A stretch of DNA of 35,515 nt from CBFDBF01 sp050287725 (GTDB lineage Bacteria; Pseudomonadota; Gammaproteobacteria; Chromatiales; Chromatiaceae). Positions 31,760 to 35,515 of the stretch are shown in pieces. Each line of letters begins with the position of its first letter. Positions within the stretch are counted from its first letter, which is position 1. The notes under the pieces were generated by a model, which saw only the letters and a program-made list of their open reading frames with translations, was not told where the DNA came from and made no database searches. A program made the position numbers and the translations under genes. The stretch lies in assembly GCA_050287725.1 (NCBI GenBank), contig JBNKCL010000088.1:1-35515 (forward strand), written 5' to 3'.

Positions 31760-32362
31760 TTACCCTTCCCGCAGCAGTTGCTCCGCCCGCTGCCGCTCCT
31801 CTTCGGTATTGACGTTGAAAAACGCCGGCCGTCGGTCGGAGAAGTCGGCGATGGCGGGGTTTTGTGACTCGATCCAGAGGAGGAGCTTGCGGTCTCCCCC
31901 GGCCAGGAACTCCCGGATCGAGGAGAGAAGGGTGCGCCGCAGCAGCAGAAACGACGGTTGCAGCCGTTCCCCGTCATGGGGCACACAGAGCCCCGCCTTG
32001 GTCCGTTCCAGTTCCGTGCGCAGGCGCACCGCCAGGTCGTCCGGCAGGAGCGGCGCATCGCAGGGGACCGTCAGTACCAGGTCGTTTGCGGATTGTTCCA
32101 GGGCCGCCGCCATGCCCGCCAACGGTCCCAGGTAATCCGGGCTGGGGTCCGGGATGATCCGCAGACCGAAAGACCGGTACCGGTCCAATTCGCGATTGAC
32201 GTTGAGCAGCAGTTCTTCCACCTGGGGTTGCAGCGTGGCGATGACATACTCGATCATCGGCCGTCCCGCCACCTCCAGCAGCCCTTTCTCCCGGCCGCCC
32301 AGACGGCTGCCCCGGCCGCCGGCGACGATCACGCCGGTGATGCTGCGGTGGTTCTCTGGCAA
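31760..32362 (-). CDS. mobA: Molybdenum cofactor guanylyltransferase
   Basis: This 200-residue nucleotidyltransferase has the MobA N-terminal signature 'VAGGRGSRLGGREKGLLEVAG' in shortened form (residues 13-33), then 'PDYLGPLAGMAAAL' and 'TVPCDAPLLP', the Mg/GTP-binding region. It attaches GMP to molybdopterin to form the bis-MGD cofactor of DMSO-reductase-family enzymes. Length is normal. Its tail-to-tail position relative to the ATPase unit leaves 37 nt between stops. No molybdoenzyme is encoded in the window. Confidence 0.94.
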   Translation of the reverse strand: MPENHRSITGVIVAGGRGSRLGGREKGLLEVAGRPMIEYVIATLQPQVEELLLNVNRELDRYRSFGLRIIPDPSPDYLGPLAGMAAALEQSANDLVLTVPCDAPLLPDDLAVRLRTELERTKAGLCVPHDGERLQPSFLLLRRTLLSSIREFLAGGDRKLLLWIESQNPAIADFSDRRPAFFNVNTEEERQRAEQLLREG

Positions 32363-32443
32363 GGTTTTCTCCCGGGTCGGGCGCCTTCAAGCGCCGTTAC
32401 GGAGGACTGGACGGAGTGGGGGAAGGAGTGGCCTCGCCGCATC

Positions 32444-33055
32444 CTAGAAGCTGCGGTTGCTGGCCTCGAGAAAGGCCTCACGAAAGGCGTCGTAGTCGGT
32501 GATCACCGGATATTGCGGGAACTCGTCGATCACGTTCTGTGGCGGGCGGAACAGGATGCCGCGGTCCGCCTCCGCCAGCATGGTGGTGTCGTTGTAGGAG
32601 TCGCCGGCCGCGATCACCCGGAAGTTGAGGTTCTTGAAGGCGATCACCGCCTGACGTTTGGCGTCCTTCTGACGCAGATGGTAATCCTTGACGAAACCGT
32701 TCTGGTCCACGCTCAGCTTGTGGCAGAGCAGGGTGGGCCAGCCGAGCTGGCGCATCAGAGGGGCGGCGAATTCGTAAAAGGTGTCGGAGAGGATCACCAC
32801 CTGGAACCGTTCCCGCAGCCAGTCCAGGAACTCCCGGGCGCCCTCCAGCGGACCCATGCCGTCGATCACCTCCTGGATATCGGGCAGTCCGAGCTTGTGC
32901 TCCTTCAGGATGCGCAGCCGCTGTTGCATCAACACGTCGTAGTCGGGGATATCGCGGGTGGTGGCCCGCAACTCCTGGATCCCGGTGCGTTCCGCGAAAT
33001 TGATCCAGACTTCGGGGATCAGGACCCCCTCCAGGTCAAGACAGGCGATCTCCAC
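32444..33055 (-). CDS. thrH: Phosphoserine phosphatase / homoserine phosphotransferase ThrH
   Basis: This 203-residue HAD-superfamily enzyme is close to Pseudomonas ThrH in length. Motif 1 reads 'LDLEGVLIPE' (DLEG instead of the usual DxDxT, as in ThrH), motif 2 is 'VILSDTF', and motif 4 is 'AAGDSYNDTTMLAEA'. ThrH moves phosphate from phosphoserine to homoserine and so links serine and threonine synthesis. The downstream sequence 'HLRQKDAKRQAVIAF' fits the family. It is on the same strand as mobA, 81 nt away, but probably not functionally linked. Confidence 0.94.
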   Translation of the reverse strand: MEIACLDLEGVLIPEVWINFAERTGIQELRATTRDIPDYDVLMQQRLRILKEHKLGLPDIQEVIDGMGPLEGAREFLDWLRERFQVVILSDTFYEFAAPLMRQLGWPTLLCHKLSVDQNGFVKDYHLRQKDAKRQAVIAFKNLNFRVIAAGDSYNDTTMLAEADRGILFRPPQNVIDEFPQYPVITDYDAFREAFLEASNRSF

Positions 33056-33152
33056 TGATGCTCTCCTTTCGGACTCTTTCGACGGCAGGTTCGGTTACGG
33101 AAACGCGGAGGATACTATATCTCGGCTTCCGGTGGCAGCCGGGTGCGGACGG

Positions 33153-33665
33153 TCACCCCAGTTTCGCCAGCAGTTCCTCCAGAATGACGGGGATACGCTT
33201 GTCGGTCACGTCGATGATGATGTCCGCTTTGCGTTCGTATTCCGGTGCCCGGCGGGCGAACAGCTCCCGCGCCTTTTTGCGGTTCTTCAGCAGGGGGCGC
33301 TTGTCGATTTTCTTCTTGGCATTGGGGTGGGCCAGCATCCGTTCGACGATGGAGTCGAAATCGGAGCGGAGATAGACCACGGTCCCGATCCGGTTCAGGT
33401 TTTCCACCTTATGAAAACCTCCGCCGGTGGAGATGATACAGTCGGAGACCCCCTGTTCCAGCCAGCGGGCGGTCTTCTGCTCCAGGTCACGGAAATATCC
33501 TTCCCCCTCCTTCTTGAAGATCCGCTTGACGGTGCGGTTTTCCAGGCTCTCGATCAGATCGTCCGTGTCGACCGCGAACATGTCGGTTTTGTGCGCCAGG
33601 GCGCGGGCCAGGGAGCCTTTACCGACTCCCATGAACCCGATCAGGACGATATTTTTGGAATGCAT
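33153..33665 (-). CDS. Shikimate kinase family protein with GKGS P-loop
   Basis: This 170-residue P-loop kinase has the shikimate kinase fingerprints: 'DTDDLIE' (shikimate-binding Asp), 'EGYFRDLE' (conserved Arg), 'STGGG', and a lid with 'DKRPLLKNR'. The Walker A region is GFMGVGKGSLAR, so the position after Lys is Gly rather than the usual Ser/Thr; adenylate kinases use a similar GKGT. It is not next to aroB, where gammaproteobacterial aroK normally lies. It may be a second, divergent shikimate kinase or act on a related substrate. Confidence 0.85.
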   Translation of the reverse strand: MHSKNIVLIGFMGVGKGSLARALAHKTDMFAVDTDDLIESLENRTVKRIFKKEGEGYFRDLEQKTARWLEQGVSDCIISTGGGFHKVENLNRIGTVVYLRSDFDSIVERMLAHPNAKKKIDKRPLLKNRKKARELFARRAPEYERKADIIIDVTDKRIPVILEELLAKLG

Positions 33666-33748
33666 ATCGAGTCCGCGAATAGTTATCGGATGGGGGGATT
33701 ATTAAGACTCAGCTTCAGGAGTCAATACAAAACTCCGTTTTTTTCGAT

Positions 33749-35092
33749 TCAGACGGCTTCGGCGCCGTCGTGCTCCCCGTTTCTGAGCGTGTCCCGCAGT
33801 TTCCGGTAAAGGGTGCGTTCGCTCACGCCCAGTTTTACCGCGAGGGATTGCCGATCACCGGGGAAGTGCCGGACCGCCCATTCCAGGTACCGTTGTTCCA
33901 ACTGTTCCAGCGGAACGATGCCGCCGAACTCTATCTCGGCCGGTTCCGGCCGCCGCCCTTCCTGCAGGAGATCCGGGAAGTGTTGCGGCTTCAGGATGTC
34001 CCCGTCCGCCATGACCAAAGCGCGTTCCAGCAGGTTGCGCAACTCCCGCACGTTGCCGGGAAAATCGTGCTGCGACAACAGCGATAACGCTTCGCGACTT
34101 AGCGTGATCGCTCGATCCGGCTCGATTCGAGCCAGGAGCCGTTCAGCCAGCAGGGGCAGGTCCTGGAGACGCTGGCGCAACGGCGGCAGCGCAATGGGAA
34201 AAACATTGATGCGGTAATAGAGATCCTGGCGGAAGTCGCCGGCCTTCACCATGGCGTCCAGATCGCGGTGGGTGGCCGCGATGACGCGGAAATTGGCGCG
34301 CAGCGGTTCCACGCCGCCGACGCGCCGATAGGTTCCCGTCTCCAGCAGCCGTAGCAGTTTCACCTGCAACGGCAGCGGGATGTCGCCCACCTCGTCGAGG
34401 AACAGGGTACCGTTTTGGGCCGCTTCCACCAGGCCGATCTTGCGCGTGAGGGCTCCGGTAAAGGCGCCGCGTTCATGGCCGAACAGCTCGCTCTCGAACA
34501 GGGTCTCCGTGAGACTGGAGCAGTCGACCGCCACAAACGGCGCGTCCGCGTAGGGACTCATATCGTGGATGGCATGCGCCACCAACTCCTTGCCGGTTCC
34601 CGATTCCCCCAACAACAGCACCGAGGCGTCCTTGGCGGAGACGCGGCGGGCGAGCTCCAGCATGCGCAGGAAGGGGCGGGCGAATCCCACCAGTTCCCGA
34701 TCCTTGGTGTCCAGCCGGGCATGTCGCAGGATGCGCATGGTTTCCAGGAAGAAAGCGCCGTTTTTCTCTCCCGCCACCGGCGCGATCTCCACTTCCACAT
34801 GCTCCGGTCCGGCCGGGGTGTGGTGGACATGCAGAACCCGGCGCGGTTCGCCGGAGAGCAGGCAATCCCTTAGCGGGCAACTCTCCCCGGCCTGATCGCA
34901 GGGCGTGGCGTAGCGGTGGGACACCTCATAGCAGAAGCGTCCCCGCACGCTGTCATCCACTCCGAACTGGCGGCGATAGGCCTCGTTCACCGCCGCGATT
35001 CGATAATCGGGTCCCACCAGAACCTTGGGTTCCGGAAGCGCCTCCAGCAGTTGGATCGTGGCAGGCAGCACCTGGGGTTCGGGCATGGTCAT
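33749..35092 (-). CDS. Sigma-54-dependent transcriptional activator with Cys-containing PAS domain
   Basis: This 447-residue activator has an N-terminal PAS domain (about 10-120) carrying Cys54, Cys65, Cys72 and Cys77, the last three in 'PCDQAGESCPLRDCL'. This could bind metal or sense redox. The central AAA+ domain has Walker A GESGTGKE (162-169), the sigma-54 contact loop GAFTGA (209-214) and Walker B TLFLDEVGD (229-237). A Fis-type helix-turn-helix ends the protein ('RQSLAVKLGVSERTLYRKL'). There is no receiver domain, so control is by the PAS signal. AAGGGA lies before ATG 35092. It is divergent from a NifX-type gene with a -24/-12 promoter. Confidence 0.95.
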   Translation of the reverse strand: MTMPEPQVLPATIQLLEALPEPKVLVGPDYRIAAVNEAYRRQFGVDDSVRGRFCYEVSHRYATPCDQAGESCPLRDCLLSGEPRRVLHVHHTPAGPEHVEVEIAPVAGEKNGAFFLETMRILRHARLDTKDRELVGFARPFLRMLELARRVSAKDASVLLLGESGTGKELVAHAIHDMSPYADAPFVAVDCSSLTETLFESELFGHERGAFTGALTRKIGLVEAAQNGTLFLDEVGDIPLPLQVKLLRLLETGTYRRVGGVEPLRANFRVIAATHRDLDAMVKAGDFRQDLYYRINVFPIALPPLRQRLQDLPLLAERLLARIEPDRAITLSREALSLLSQHDFPGNVRELRNLLERALVMADGDILKPQHFPDLLQEGRRPEPAEIEFGGIVPLEQLEQRYLEWAVRHFPGDRQSLAVKLGVSERTLYRKLRDTLRNGEHDGAEAV

Positions 35093-35107
35093 TCTCGGGT
35101 CCCTTGC

Positions 35108-35153
35108 ATGTCAAATAGCGCAGTATCTAACCGAATACTGCCATAAATGACAT
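35108..35153. promoter_or_regulatory. Candidate activator-binding site (19-bp-arm inverted repeat)
   Basis: The left arm 35108-35126 and right arm 35135-35153 (starting ATGTCA and ending TGACAT) match as reverse complements at 15 of 19 positions across an 8-nt spacer. It is centred about 100 bp upstream of the -24 box and 38 bp upstream of the activator's own start. Distance and symmetry fit an upstream activating sequence, and binding there could also autoregulate the activator. Confidence 0.6.
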
Positions 35154-35230
35154 ATTTATTGAATCCTAAAATACGCAAAAAGAGGGGCGAAAATAACGCA
35201 ATATATTGAAAACAAAATAAAAATAAATGT

Positions 35231-35246
35231 TGGCACATATGCTGCA
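35231..35246 (+). promoter_or_regulatory. Sigma-54 (-24/-12) promoter
   Basis: TGGCAC (35231-35236), five bases, then CTGCA (35242-35246) against the consensus TGGCAC-N5-TTGCA, with one mismatch and the invariant GG and GC correctly spaced. It faces the NifX-type gene, whose start is 60 nt downstream, and lies beside a sigma-54 activator gene. IHF, encoded in part in this window, could bend the A/T-rich DNA between 35153 and 35230. Confidence 0.85.
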
Positions 35247-35305
35247 ATTTCCTGGGAGATACAAATAACCATGCCTTGAGTGGCAGTTTTGAGGAAACCG
35301 TATTT

Positions 35306-35515
35306 ATGAAGATCGCAATCACCAGTCAGAATTTCAGGACCGTTACCCCCCACGCCGGCAAGACGCGCCGGTTTCTCGTGTATGAGATCAGCCCCGAGGG
35401 GGAGCCGCGCGAGGTCGGTCGCATCGATCTGGATCAGAGCATGACCATCCATGAGTTCGGCGGGAGAGCCGACGCGCATCCGCTGGATCAGATGGATGTC
35501 CTGATCACCGGCAGC
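35306..35515 (+). CDS. NifX/NifB-type iron-molybdenum cofactor-domain protein, cut by window end
   Basis: ATG 35306 is preceded by GAGGAAA (35292-35298). The 70 visible residues start MKIAITSQNFRTVTPHAGKT and continue 'RRFLVYEI' and 'DQMDVLITGS'. This is the beginning of the dinitrogenase iron-molybdenum cofactor domain (NifX, NafY, NifB C-terminus and many small stand-alone proteins). The stand-alone forms bind metal clusters but their role outside nitrogen fixation is unclear. It lies behind the sigma-54 promoter. The gene continues beyond the window. Confidence 0.8.
   Translation, partial: MKIAITSQNFRTVTPHAGKTRRFLVYEISPEGEPREVGRIDLDQSMTIHEFGGRADAHPLDQMDVLITGS

Noticed and set aside
35156..35479. 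Minus-strand 107-codon frame opposite the NifX-type gene
   Set aside because: It runs antisense through the sigma-54 promoter and the cofactor-domain gene, which has a good ribosome-binding site and recognisable domain start.
1..35515. CRISPR arrays
   Set aside because: No regularly spaced direct repeats were seen; the repeats found are palindromic or attC-like.

Overview
The window looks like chromosomal DNA from a GC-rich gammaproteobacterium, probably a chemolithotrophic or sulfur-oxidizing type. This is an inference from two things. One is the conserved gene order thrS-infC-rpmI-rplT-pheS-pheT-ihfA-merR-tRNA-Pro, which is typical of Gammaproteobacteria. The other is a complete Hyb-type uptake [NiFe]-hydrogenase operon. 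No taxonomic marker was searched.

Layout. (1) 1-1569: three short, AT-richer genes of unknown role (a GT51-like fragment, a small membrane protein, a lipoprotein), separated by spacers that resemble integron attC sites. (2) 1570-4030: an alpha/beta hydrolase, then an exported small protein and a DUF2167 membrane protein. (3) 4114-10814, minus strand: a bacteriohemerythrin, then the hydrogenase operon in transcription order hybO-hybA-hybB-hybC-hupE-hupD. This encodes a membrane-bound, periplasm-facing, quinone-reducing hydrogenase with its nickel permease-like protein and its large-subunit protease. The small subunit has Pro where a proximal-cluster Cys is expected. (4) 11213-12601: a diguanylate cyclase with a degenerate globin-like sensor and a CZB zinc-binding domain. 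(5) 12704-20499: the translation block, with a terminator in the thrS leader, a non-canonical AUC start for infC, a palindromic repeat between pheS and pheT, and a well-formed tRNA-Pro(GGG) with its own promoter and terminator. (6) 20500-22813: a second AT-richer accessory patch after the tRNA, with four small membrane or unknown proteins and more attC-like spacers. (7) 22904-26205, minus strand: a membrane diguanylate cyclase, an MscS channel and an HDOD protein. (8) 26309-31722: ygfZ divergent from an RNB-domain ribonuclease across a dyad, then a tightly coupled three-gene unit (65-aa protein, membrane-inserted SbcC/YhaN-like ATPase, 63-aa membrane protein). (9) 31760-33665, minus strand: mobA, thrH and a shikimate-kinase-family protein. 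(10) 33749-35515: a sigma-54 activator with a Cys-rich PAS domain, divergent from a NifX/NifB-type cofactor-domain gene. The shared intergenic region has a good -24/-12 promoter and a 19-bp-arm inverted repeat suitable as the activator site.

The most interesting points are the hybO cluster-ligand substitution, the sigma-54 regulatory module at the right edge, the compact ATPase operon at 29535-31722, and the two cassette-like patches that share spacer sequence although they lie 20 kb apart. All functions come from motif recognition by eye. No database search was possible.
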